A stretch of DNA of 54,127 bases from Syntrophaceae bacterium UBA1411 (GTDB lineage Bacteria > Desulfobacterota > Syntrophia > Syntrophales > Smithellaceae), in NCBI GenBank assembly GCA_002304995.1, contig DBPV01000077.1, positions 23,490 to 77,616 of the forward strand, written 5' to 3'. The notes below the pieces were generated by a model, which worked only from the letters and a program-made list of their open reading frames with translations, searched no databases and was not told the origin of the DNA. Positions 16,329 through 23,592 of this stretch are shown here, piece after piece. Positions within the stretch are counted from its first letter, which is position 1; every line of letters begins with the position of its first letter. Both the position numbers and the translations under genes were made by a program.

Positions 16329-17900
16329 TTACGCCCAGCGCCAGGTCAGGCCCTTTGCGCTTTCTTCGGCCCGGATATAGCCGCGGGAAATAAAATCGTT
16401 GACGGTATTTTCAATGAGGCGCGGATCGGCGGTAATGGCGTTTTTCAGGCGCTCGCCAAAGAGGGCGGCGGGCGAGGCTTGCTGCCCGCGGAGCGCCTGC
16501 GCGTCGATAAATCCCAGCGTCTCGACCAGATCCTCCTTGAGCATGGCAAACGTGATGTTCATCCGGTAGTGGCCCTCCACGCGCAAATCGTCATAGGGCG
16601 TATTGCGTCCGGTTTTGTAGTTGTTCATAACCTCCTGCCAGTCGCCGTTCATCTCCCGGTCGTAGATGGCCACGAAGTCCCGGATGTTCTGGGGCGAGAG
16701 GGCCGCGGTCCTGACGATGGCGTCGTTGGCGTCGTACTTGGACCAGTCGCGGGTCAGAATTTCCAGATCGTAGCTTTCAACTTTTTCGGCGAGCGTCGTC
16801 CCGGGAAAAGGCGCGAGATAATGATAGCCGTAAAGGATCTTCAGACTGCGGGCAAAATCGTCGGTGCGCTGCATCGTCTCGGGCGTCTCCCCCGGCAGGC
16901 CGACCATGAACGAGGCATGCGGCAGCATGCCCGCCCGCCGGCACATGTCGACGGCGGTTCGGGCCTGCTCCAGCGTGATGCCTTTGCGGACCCGTTTGAG
17001 CATTTCCGGCACGCCCGATTCCACGCCGAAACTGATGCTGTCGCAGCCGGCGGCGGCCATGGCGTCGAACATTTCCTGGTTGACGGTATCGACGCGGGCA
17101 AAAGCGCTCCAGGCGAATTTGAGGCCCCGCTCGCGGATGCCGCTGCAGATCTCCTTCACGCGGGCCGTGTCCGAGGCGAAAAGGTCGTCGGCGATATTGA
17201 TGCGCTCGAATCCCATCGCGAGGATCTGCTCCATTTCATCGAGGACCAGCGCCGGCCGGCGGCGGCGCACTTTCGCGCCCACCATTTTCCGTCCCAGGCA
17301 AAAGATGCAGCCGTGCGGACAGCCGCGGCCGGTAATCATGCTGACCGGAAAGCCGAACGCGCGGTACCGGGAAATGGGCAGCAGTCTCCGGGCCGGCAGC
17401 GGAATGCGGTCCACGTCCGCAATAAAATCCCGCCGGCCGGTATTGACGATGTCTTCCCCGTCGCGAAACGCGATGCCCCGGACGCGCCGCCACTGATCGC
17501 GGCGTCGGATCAGCGGCGTAAAATCCAGGATGGTTTCGTCCGCCTCGCCGATGAAAATGACGTCGATCTCCGGAAAGGTGCAGAGCGTTTCTTCGACCGT
17601 GAAGGACACGTGGGGTCCGCCCATCATTGTGAGCAGATCCGGATCGATGCTTTTGGCGTCGCGCAAAATGCGCTGCGCGTCGTAAAAGTTCATGGTGACG
17701 GAGCCCGCGCCCACCGCATCGGGGCGAAACTCCGCGAGCTGCCGGGCCAGCTTTTCCTTGGAGTAGCCGGAAATGATGTAGTCGAAAATCCGGACCTCGG
17801 CGCCGGCCGCTTCGAAAGCGGCGGCCACGTAGGAAATGCCGAGCGGCGGAGAGGGGTATTCTTCCAGAGGATAGGGAGCGGCAATAATCGCAACGCGCAT
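16329..17900 (-). CDS. B12-binding-domain radical SAM protein
   Basis: 523 residues. Residues about 1-150 form a cobalamin-binding-like Rossmann domain ('MRVAIIAAPYPL', 'PPLGISYVAAA', 'MMGGPHVSF'). About 190-420 is a radical SAM barrel with 'GRGCPHGCIFC' (Cys-x3-Cys-x2-Cys) and 'FMVGLPGETPETM'. The C-terminal ~120 residues have no family I recognise. Such enzymes do methylations, ring closures or rearrangements on unactivated carbons, often in lipid or natural-product pathways. The ATG at 17900 follows AAGGAGA; 28 extra residues of open frame upstream overlap the acyltransferase gene and are rejected. The start is one base past the upstream stop, so the two are translationally coupled. Substrate unknown. 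Confidence 0.85.
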   Translation of the reverse strand: MRVAIIAAPYPLEEYPSPPLGISYVAAAFEAAGAEVRIFDYIISGYSKEKLARQLAEFRPDAVGAGSVTMNFYDAQRILRDAKSIDPDLLTMMGGPHVSFTVEETLCTFPEIDVIFIGEADETILDFTPLIRRRDQWRRVRGIAFRDGEDIVNTGRRDFIADVDRIPLPARRLLPISRYRAFGFPVSMITGRGCPHGCIFCLGRKMVGAKVRRRRPALVLDEMEQILAMGFERINIADDLFASDTARVKEICSGIRERGLKFAWSAFARVDTVNQEMFDAMAAAGCDSISFGVESGVPEMLKRVRKGITLEQARTAVDMCRRAGMLPHASFMVGLPGETPETMQRTDDFARSLKILYGYHYLAPFPGTTLAEKVESYDLEILTRDWSKYDANDAIVRTAALSPQNIRDFVAIYDREMNGDWQEVMNNYKTGRNTPYDDLRVEGHYRMNITFAMLKEDLVETLGFIDAQALRGQQASPAALFGERLKNAITADPRLIENTVNDFISRGYIRAEESAKGLTWRWA

Positions 17901-17901
17901 T

Positions 17902-18624
17902 TCAATCTCCTTTGCGCGGGAAAAGGATCGATCGGATCCACCCGAAAAGTGAGTTTTTTTCCCGCATGATCCGTTCAACGGCATCGAAGTATTCGTTCAT
18001 TTTCTTTGGATCGGACATCCACTGCGAGCGGGACCGAACGGGCCGCGTCGGATCGAGGTAGCGGACGACTCCGGCGGGATTGCCGGCGGCGATGGCGTTG
18101 GCGGGGATGTCCTTCACCACGATGGCCCCCGCGCCGATCACGGCGTTTTCCCCGATATGCACTCCCTTGCAGACCATGGCGCTGTCGCCGATCCACACAT
18201 TGTTGGCAATGACCACCTCCCGGGTTTGCCCGATGGCGACGCTGCGGTCGTACAGATCATGCCAGTCCGCGTCGGTGATGCAGACGTTTTGCGCCATCAT
18301 GCAGTCGTCTCCGATGGTGATGGCGGTGGCCGCCTGGATCCGGGTCCCCGGACAGATGAGGCAGTGCCGGCCGATCTCGACTTTTCCCGATTTCCCGTTG
18401 GCGATCCAGGACGTGAGCCGGATGCGCCGGTCCATGGTGGCGATGAGCGTCGTGTAGTCGCCGATGGAGACGGGATTGCCGTAAATCTCCACGCCCCACG
18501 GCTTCATGAAGACCAGATGCCTGCCGAAATGTTCGCACTGGGGAGCCAGAAAATGATTGGCGTACCACTGTTCAAAGGCGTGGCTAAGACGCTTGAGATA
18601 ATATGGACGATGATCTTTTATCAC
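17902..18624 (-). CDS. left-handed beta-helix (hexapeptide) acyltransferase
   Basis: 240 residues with hexapeptide repeats over about 70-195 ('VSIGDYTTLIAT', 'VEIGRHCLICPG', 'ITIGDDCMMAQN', 'VVIANNVWIGDS', 'VHIGENAVIGAGAIV'), ending with the maltose-acetyltransferase-like block 'DIPANAIAAGNPAGVVR'. Members move acetyl or other acyl groups from CoA to sugars, and several act in surface-polysaccharide synthesis. 'CITDADWHD' carries the probable catalytic His. It starts with GTG 18624 behind AAGG and lies between a stem-loop (18639-18672) and the radical SAM gene, with which it is coupled. The neighbouring glycosyltransferase makes a sugar acceptor likely; this is inference. Confidence 0.85.
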   Translation of the reverse strand: MIKDHRPYYLKRLSHAFEQWYANHFLAPQCEHFGRHLVFMKPWGVEIYGNPVSIGDYTTLIATMDRRIRLTSWIANGKSGKVEIGRHCLICPGTRIQAATAITIGDDCMMAQNVCITDADWHDLYDRSVAIGQTREVVIANNVWIGDSAMVCKGVHIGENAVIGAGAIVVKDIPANAIAAGNPAGVVRYLDPTRPVRSRSQWMSDPKKMNEYFDAVERIMREKNSLFGWIRSILFPRKGD

Positions 18625-18638
18625 CCTTGCCGTTCCTT

Positions 18639-18672
18639 AAAAAACAGGAGAGACGTTGCGGGCAACGTCTCC
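18639..18672 (-). terminator. stem-loop terminator or attenuator inside the GT4/B12-radical-SAM cluster
   Basis: A perfect inverted repeat (GAGACGTTG against CAACGTCTC, 9 bp, 4-base loop) lies 43 bases past the stop of the toroid gene. On the minus strand six T residues (18644-18639) follow after a short gap. It could partly separate the last two genes from the first four, setting different expression levels. Confidence 0.55.
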
Positions 18673-18714
18673 GTTTAAAAATGCCTTCCGGTAAATGCGG
18701 TCGACCGCGACGCC

Positions 18715-19746
18715 TTACGGCTGCTCGGCCCAGCGGCGGTGGCTGAAGAGCCCTGCCGCCGGCGTCGCCCGGTTGACGGCATCCCAGGCCAGAAGAACCG
18801 CCGCAGCCGTCCAGCTCGTCTTTTCTTCCGGCCAGATGACGCTGTCCGGAAACGTCACGCCCATCCAGTAAGAGCCGTCGGCATAGCGCTTGTCGCCAAG
18901 CCAGCTGAAAATGGCCCTGGCGCGCGTGTCGTCTTCAATGGCCGAAAGCGTCAGCACAAACTCCGACGTTTCGGCCATCGTCACCCAGGGCCGGTCGCTC
19001 ACGCAGCGCACGCCCCAGTCGGGAACGACAAACTTGTCCCACAGGTGGTCGATACGCTTTCTGGCCTCGTCGCCGCGGACCGCCCCGCACAAAATCGGAT
19101 AATACCAGTCCATGGAAAAGCGGGACTTGATCATGTTGAACAGATCGGGCCGGTTGCCGATCGCGTCGCCCAGCAGATCCTTCGCTTTCTGCCAGGCCGG
19201 CTTTTTGACGCCCAGCGCCTCGGCAATCGCGAGCGCGCATTTGAGGCTCATGTAAATGGAGCTGCATCCCGTGAGCAGCGCCATTTTGTCCGCCGCGCCG
19301 TCTCTGTTTCTGGCCCAGTAGATTTCACCCTGCGGCGTCTGCAGGGCGACGGCGTAGGTGATGCCGCGCGAAACCATCGGCCACATGTCCTTCAGAAAAT
19401 CCCGGTCCTGCGTAAGCAGGTAGTGGTGATAAACTCCTACGGCGGCATAGGCGGCGAAATTGCTTTCCTTCGTGGAATTGATGACGACGCCGTCCTTCGT
19501 CTCCGACCACCAGCTGCCGTCGGGCAGCTGCGCGGATGCGAGCCACTCATAGGCGCGCCGGGCCTGCCGGTAGCAGCCGGCGACGCTGAGCCCCATGGCG
19601 CTCTCGATATGATCCCAGGGATCCGTCTTCCCCCCCTGCGACCAGGGAATTTCTCCGCTGTCCTTCTGCACGGCGGCGATGAATTCGGCGACCTTTTCCA
19701 CATCGACGGGTTTGACGGCTTCGCCAAACGATACGTTCAGTTCCAT
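18715..19746 (-). CDS. alpha/alpha-toroid protein (prenyltransferase/squalene-cyclase-repeat-like)
   Basis: 343 residues, mostly helical. QW-like repeats such as 'RRAYEWLASAQLPDGSWW', 'GDKRYADGSYWMG' and 'SWTAAAVLLAWDAV' resemble the alpha/alpha barrels of the prenyltransferase/squalene-oxidase-repeat superfamily and of some glycoside hydrolases. The DxDD cyclase motif and a Zn-prenyltransferase site are not evident, so the reaction is open: a hydrolase or lyase on a sugar chain is as likely as terpenoid chemistry. No signal peptide. It starts four bases after the methyltransferase stop. I recall similar genes sitting beside GT4 and methyltransferase genes in other bacteria, which suggests a conserved pathway. 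Confidence 0.65.
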   Translation of the reverse strand: MELNVSFGEAVKPVDVEKVAEFIAAVQKDSGEIPWSQGGKTDPWDHIESAMGLSVAGCYRQARRAYEWLASAQLPDGSWWSETKDGVVINSTKESNFAAYAAVGVYHHYLLTQDRDFLKDMWPMVSRGITYAVALQTPQGEIYWARNRDGAADKMALLTGCSSIYMSLKCALAIAEALGVKKPAWQKAKDLLGDAIGNRPDLFNMIKSRFSMDWYYPILCGAVRGDEARKRIDHLWDKFVVPDWGVRCVSDRPWVTMAETSEFVLTLSAIEDDTRARAIFSWLGDKRYADGSYWMGVTFPDSVIWPEEKTSWTAAAVLLAWDAVNRATPAAGLFSHRRWAEQP

Positions 19747-19750
19747 GATA

Positions 19751-20452
19751 TCAACCTTTTTTCAGATAAAACACGATACTTTTGCCGATGAGCGGATTCA
19801 GCGCTTCCTCCAGAACCCGCAACGCTCTGGGCTTGGAAAACATGTCCCAGACCAGAAACTTGTGATAAAGCCGCACGAAAATATTGGCGTCGTTCTTGAT
19901 GCCGACCAGACATTTGAGCCACCAGTACGGGGCGTGCAGGGCGTGCTTGTAGTTGACTTTCCAGCAGCGCATCCCCCGGGTGGTCAGCATCTTTTCCAGA
20001 TGCTTTTTCTTGTATATGCGGATGTGGCCCCCTTCATCGCTGGAATAGGCGGAAGAGATCATCCAGCAGATGCGCTCCGAGAAATACCGGGGAACGCTCA
20101 CCACCAGGTTTCCCTGCGGTTTCAAAACGCGGACCAGCTCGCCCAGCGCCGCTTCATGCGCCGGAATGTGCTCCAGAACTTCCGAACAGATGACGCAGTC
20201 GAAAGCCCCGTCGGCAAACGGCAGCTTCGTAATGTCGCCGCAGATCACGGAAACATCGCCAGACAGAGCGTCCGGCATTTCGCCCAGCGCCCGGATCGCA
20301 TCATCCACATCCTTAGCGTTGCGGTCCACGCCGACGATCGTGAGCCCCGGGAGCTTTGCCAGCGCGCGCAGATGCCGTCCGCTGCCGCAGCCCGCGTCGA
20401 GAACGGCCGAACCCGGCTTCAATTTCAGATCAGGAATGTCGACGGTAATCAT
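19751..20452 (-). CDS. class I SAM-dependent methyltransferase (Methyltransf_11 type)
   Basis: 233 residues with the standard SAM motifs: 'AVLDAGCGSGRHL' near residue 16, 'IVGVDRN' near 39, 'ADGAFDCVICSEVLEHI' near 80 and 'LVRVLKPQGNLVVSVP' near 107. The C-terminal half ('GGHIRIYKKKHLEKML', then aromatic-rich 'HAPYWWLK') fits a small-molecule or sugar methyltransferase. ATG 20452 lies inside the end of the glycosyltransferase gene (23-base overlap), meaning tight coupling; a much longer frame running to 20845 is only the overlapping antiphase of that gene. Likely methylates the product or substrate of its GT4 neighbour. Confidence 0.85.
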   Translation of the reverse strand: MITVDIPDLKLKPGSAVLDAGCGSGRHLRALAKLPGLTIVGVDRNAKDVDDAIRALGEMPDALSGDVSVICGDITKLPFADGAFDCVICSEVLEHIPAHEAALGELVRVLKPQGNLVVSVPRYFSERICWMISSAYSSDEGGHIRIYKKKHLEKMLTTRGMRCWKVNYKHALHAPYWWLKCLVGIKNDANIFVRLYHKFLVWDMFSKPRALRVLEEALNPLIGKSIVFYLKKG

Positions 20453-21692
20453 CGATGGCCTCGCGGTACACTTTGACCGTCTCCTGGGCGGCCTTTTTCC
20501 AACTGAATTCCGAATGGACGCGGGCCAGCCCCGCCTGAATGTATTTTTTCCTTTCCTCGGGCGAATCGAGCAGCCGCGTGATGGCCAGGGCGAGCGCCTC
20601 AGCGTCGGCGGGCGGCACGACGATTCCCGCGTCTCCGACGACTTCCGCCAGCGCGCCGCCGGACGTGGACACGAGCGGCACGCCGCTGGCCATCGCTTCG
20701 GCGGCGGGAATGCCGAATCCCTCGTAAAGCGACGGAACGACGGCGATCGTGGACTTCGCGTAGTAATCGGCGAATTCCTCATTGGCGATGCGTCCCGTGA
20801 AGTGGACGATGTCGGACACGCCGAGGCTCGCCACCAGATTCTCAATGATGCCGTTCTTCTTGGGCTGGCCGATCACCGTCAGCCGGATCGGCCGCGTCCG
20901 GCGGATCCGGGCCACCGCCTCCAGGAGGAAACTCAACCCCTTGAGCGGCGTGTCGGCGCTGTTGGTGACGATCAGCGCGTTCTCCGGCCGCGGTCCGTTT
21001 TGCTTGGGATAAAAAAATTCGTTGTTGACGCCGTTGTGGACGACGCGGAAACGCTGCTCGTCGAGCGAAAACTCGCGGGCAATGTCTTTCCTGGTGAATT
21101 CCGACACCGTGATGATGTGGGAAAACTGTCTGGCCACCTTGAGCTGCATATTGATGAAGGCGTACCAGCGGAACACGCGGTATTTCTGGCGCAGCGTTTT
21201 GGCCACATTGTATTCCTCCTGACGATCGACGGTGATCGGATGATGGATCGTCACGAGGGTCGGCAGGACCTTTTGGGCCAGCCTGCCGATGCCGTAGGAC
21301 AGGCACTGGTTGTCATGAACGATGTCGTACGCGTCGCGATGTTTTTTCAGATAGGCGTAAGCCCGCTCTCCGAAGGTGTAGGGTTCCGGAAAGCCGCCCG
21401 TACAGACGTTCAGGAATTCGTACATGTTCAGCGGATTCAAAAGCGCACTGGCTTTTTCCGGACGGAAGAGATGATCGGGCGAGTACAGGTCCAGACTGGG
21501 CAGACGGATCAGCCGGACGTTTTCGTCCAGGCGCGGATACGGCGGGCCGGAGATGACATCCACGCGGTGCCCCTCGTCCGCGAGCGCCTTGCTCAAGTGT
21601 TTAATATAAACGCCCTGCCCGCCGGACGTGGGATTGCCCCGGTACGTCAGCAGGCAGATTCTCAACGGTTTTGAACTGGAACTTGTTTTCAC
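20430..21692 (-). CDS. family 4 glycosyltransferase
   Basis: 420 residues with a GT-B fold. N-terminal acceptor domain: 'NPTSGGQGVYIKHLSKALAD' near residue 20 (glycine loop) and 'VDVISGPPYP'. C-terminal donor domain: 'VSEFTRKDIAREF', 'VVHNGVNNEFF', and the E-x7-E motif 'PSLYEGFGIPAAEAMASG' near residue 335. These retaining enzymes transfer a sugar from a nucleotide-sugar donor, usually at the inner membrane. The GTG start at 21692 overlaps the PHP stop by four bases (GTGA). It stands second in the PHP-GT4-methyltransferase-toroid run. Donor and acceptor are unknown. Confidence 0.92.
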   Translation of the reverse strand: MKTSSSSKPLRICLLTYRGNPTSGGQGVYIKHLSKALADEGHRVDVISGPPYPRLDENVRLIRLPSLDLYSPDHLFRPEKASALLNPLNMYEFLNVCTGGFPEPYTFGERAYAYLKKHRDAYDIVHDNQCLSYGIGRLAQKVLPTLVTIHHPITVDRQEEYNVAKTLRQKYRVFRWYAFINMQLKVARQFSHIITVSEFTRKDIAREFSLDEQRFRVVHNGVNNEFFYPKQNGPRPENALIVTNSADTPLKGLSFLLEAVARIRRTRPIRLTVIGQPKKNGIIENLVASLGVSDIVHFTGRIANEEFADYYAKSTIAVVPSLYEGFGIPAAEAMASGVPLVSTSGGALAEVVGDAGIVVPPADAEALALAITRLLDSPEERKKYIQAGLARVHSEFSWKKAAQETVKVYREAIDDYRRHS

Positions 21693-22339
21693 GCACAGAT
21701 CCTCTGGACGAGCTTTCGGGAATTTTCCAGGGCGGAGGCGGTTTCCTCATCGGACAGACCCGACCCCCGGGCGATGCGCAGCGCCAGAAAACGGCCGACG
21801 TAATCGCCGGGCGCATGGGCGTCGTTGTTGATCACGAGCGGCGCCCCGCAGATTCTGGCCAGAGACGCGACATGGCCGTTGGTGAAGCTGTGGCCCCGGC
21901 GGGTGGTGATTTCCAGAAACACGCCTTTTTGCGCGGCAAGGATTGTTTCTTCTTTGGTGATCAGTCCCGGATGGGCCAGAATATCGACGCCCGCCCGGAT
22001 GGCGGCAAGATTGGTGCCGGGCAAAACCGGCTCGACAATCGTTTCGCCGTGCACAACGACAATTTTCGCTCCCAGCGCCCTGGCCTGGAGCGTCAGCGGC
22101 TCAATATCGGACGGATCGACATGCGTCAGTTCCACGCCCGGCAGCACACGGATTCTGCCCTGGCGGCTGATTCTGGCGCAGGCGTCGATGATCCGCGGCA
22201 GCATAAAATCGATATTGGAATAATCGGCGTGATCCGTGATGGCGATAGTCTCATAACCGGCGGTGTAGGCCCGCTGCGCCGATTCGGCGGGAATCAGTTC
22301 TCCATCGCTGAAAATTGAATGCGTATGCAGATCAATCAC
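21689..22339 (-). CDS. PHP-domain phosphoesterase
   Basis: 216 residues. The metal ligands of the PHP fold are visible: 'DLHTHSIFSDG' at the N-terminus, 'TDHADYS' near residue 35, 'PGVELTHV' near 67, 'VVVHGE' near 95, 'ILAHPGLI' near 120, 'ITTRRGH' and 'NNDAHAPGD' near 172. Such proteins are trinuclear metal phosphatases or nucleases (histidinol-phosphatase-like). In this setting removal of a phosphate from a sugar or nucleotide product is plausible. Start is GTG 22339 behind AAGGA. It is the first gene of the cluster, with 137 bases to the next gene upstream. Confidence 0.85.
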   Translation of the reverse strand: MIDLHTHSIFSDGELIPAESAQRAYTAGYETIAITDHADYSNIDFMLPRIIDACARISRQGRIRVLPGVELTHVDPSDIEPLTLQARALGAKIVVVHGETIVEPVLPGTNLAAIRAGVDILAHPGLITKEETILAAQKGVFLEITTRRGHSFTNGHVASLARICGAPLVINNDAHAPGDYVGRFLALRIARGSGLSDEETASALENSRKLVQRICA

Positions 22340-22432
22340 TTCTTATCCTTCATTTGAAAGTTCCACGACTGAAAACTGTTAGTCACTTAGCAAATTTAAA
22401 ACCGGTAGTCAATAAAGATCAGGATACGACTG

Positions 22433-22457
22433 AAAGAAAAAAAGAACGAACGTTCGT
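22433..22457 (-). terminator. perfect palindrome plus T-run after the D-Ala-D-Ala peptidase gene
   Basis: ACGAACGTTCGT (22446-22457) is a perfect 12-base palindrome 19 bases after the peptidase stop, followed on the minus strand by a run of mostly T (22445-22433). As RNA it folds only into a short stem, so termination would be weak. As DNA it looks like an operator about 110 bases before the PHP start. Both readings are open. Confidence 0.4.
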
Positions 22458-22476
22458 CAGACGGGGACGGGAAGCA

Positions 22477-23388
22477 TCAGCCGCGGCGGGGAGACGGCAC
22501 CGACAGCGAAGCCTCGAGCCACTTTCTGATCCGCGTCGCGTCGCCGACGCGCGTCAGTTTGCCCTGCGAATCGAGCAGAACAACCAGCAGGGGACGCTTG
22601 GCCATGTGCACCTGCATCACCAGACAGCGCCCCGCTTCGTCCGTATATCCCGTTTTGGACAAGCCGATCTCCCAGCGGGGGTTCTGGATCAGCCGATTGG
22701 TGTTGCGAAACACGAGCACGCGGCGCCCCGAGGTAATCGTCGCGTGCCGGCAGGTGGTAAACTGACGGATGAGGCGGTACGCATAAGCTGCATCCACCAG
22801 TCGGGCCAGATCCCGCGCCGACGAAACGTTGCCGCTCGAAAGGCCGCTCGTGTCGGTAAAACGCGTTTCTCCCAGGCCCATCGCCCGCGCCTTGGCGTTC
22901 ATCGCGGCGACGCAGGCGCCGAATCCGCCCGGATAGTTCCGGCCCAGCGCGTGGGCGGAGCGGTTTTCCGATGCCATGAGGGCAATCAAAAGCGCGTCTT
23001 TCCGCACCAGGCGGGTTCCCACCGGCAGATGAGAACGGCTGTGCCTCAGCCGGTCAACGTCCGCGACGTCAATGGAAATCATTTCCTCAAGATCCTGGCC
23101 CGCGTCCAGGACCACCATGGCGGTCATCAGTTTCGTGATGGATGCGATCGGCACAACGGCGGAGGCCTGTTTCTGGATGAGGCATTCGCCGGTCTGCTGA
23201 TCTTCCACCAGGACGGCGGCCGAACGCAAAATCAGTTTTTGGGGAACCTTCTGCAGTTTGGCAACCGTCGTCTTTCGCGGGGATGCCTTTTTTCCGGGCG
23301 ACTTGGAATATCCCGTCCCGGCGGAAAACGCGAGCAGCCCCGCGCACAAAATGAAAATCAGGACTGCTCTGAAAAACCGATGTGTCAT
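22477..23388 (-). CDS. exported D-alanyl-D-alanine endopeptidase/carboxypeptidase (S11)
   Basis: 303 residues with a signal peptide or anchor (about 5-26) and a basic linker. The three penicillin-binding motifs are Ser83-Ile-Thr-Lys86, Ser140-Glu-Asn142 and Lys245-Thr-Gly. The short length and lack of a C-terminal amphipathic anchor fit the PBP7/PbpG-like group that trims peptidoglycan cross-links in the periplasm. I chose ATG 23388 because the signal peptide starts there with a ribosome site (GGAG) upstream; 30 more open codons precede. A promoter lies at 23506-23534. One oddity is 'SENRSAHALGRNYPGG', where the loop after SxN is normal for the family, so activity is expected. Confidence 0.9.
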   Translation of the reverse strand: MTHRFFRAVLIFILCAGLLAFSAGTGYSKSPGKKASPRKTTVAKLQKVPQKLILRSAAVLVEDQQTGECLIQKQASAVVPIASITKLMTAMVVLDAGQDLEEMISIDVADVDRLRHSRSHLPVGTRLVRKDALLIALMASENRSAHALGRNYPGGFGACVAAMNAKARAMGLGETRFTDTSGLSSGNVSSARDLARLVDAAYAYRLIRQFTTCRHATITSGRRVLVFRNTNRLIQNPRWEIGLSKTGYTDEAGRCLVMQVHMAKRPLLVVLLDSQGKLTRVGDATRIRKWLEASLSVPSPRRG

Positions 23389-23505
23389 GCTGTATGCTCT
23401 CCTATCCTGCTTCGCTTTCACGTCTGCCGTCCGGCCGGGCCGTTCAGCGGCGATTTCCATTGCTGTTCGCGGCGCCATTTTTCTTCAAAGGCGCTCCCGG
23501 AAAAA

Positions 23506-23534
23506 AATATCTCATACTTTTGCGCGTCCGTCAA
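23506..23534 (-). promoter_or_regulatory. predicted promoter of the S11 peptidase gene
   Basis: Minus strand: TTGACG (23534-23529), 17-base spacer, GATATT (23511-23506). The expected start near 23499 gives a leader of about 110 bases. Confidence 0.5.
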
Positions 23535-23592
23535 CAAACGATGAAAATAAATGCCGCTTGCAAAAAGCTCCCGGATCGCGCTTCGCGGATCC

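Noticed and set aside
19751..20845. Methyltransferase with a 131-residue N-terminal extension
   Set aside because: The extension is the other-frame reading of the GT4 gene; the SAM-binding domain begins normally at ATG 20452.
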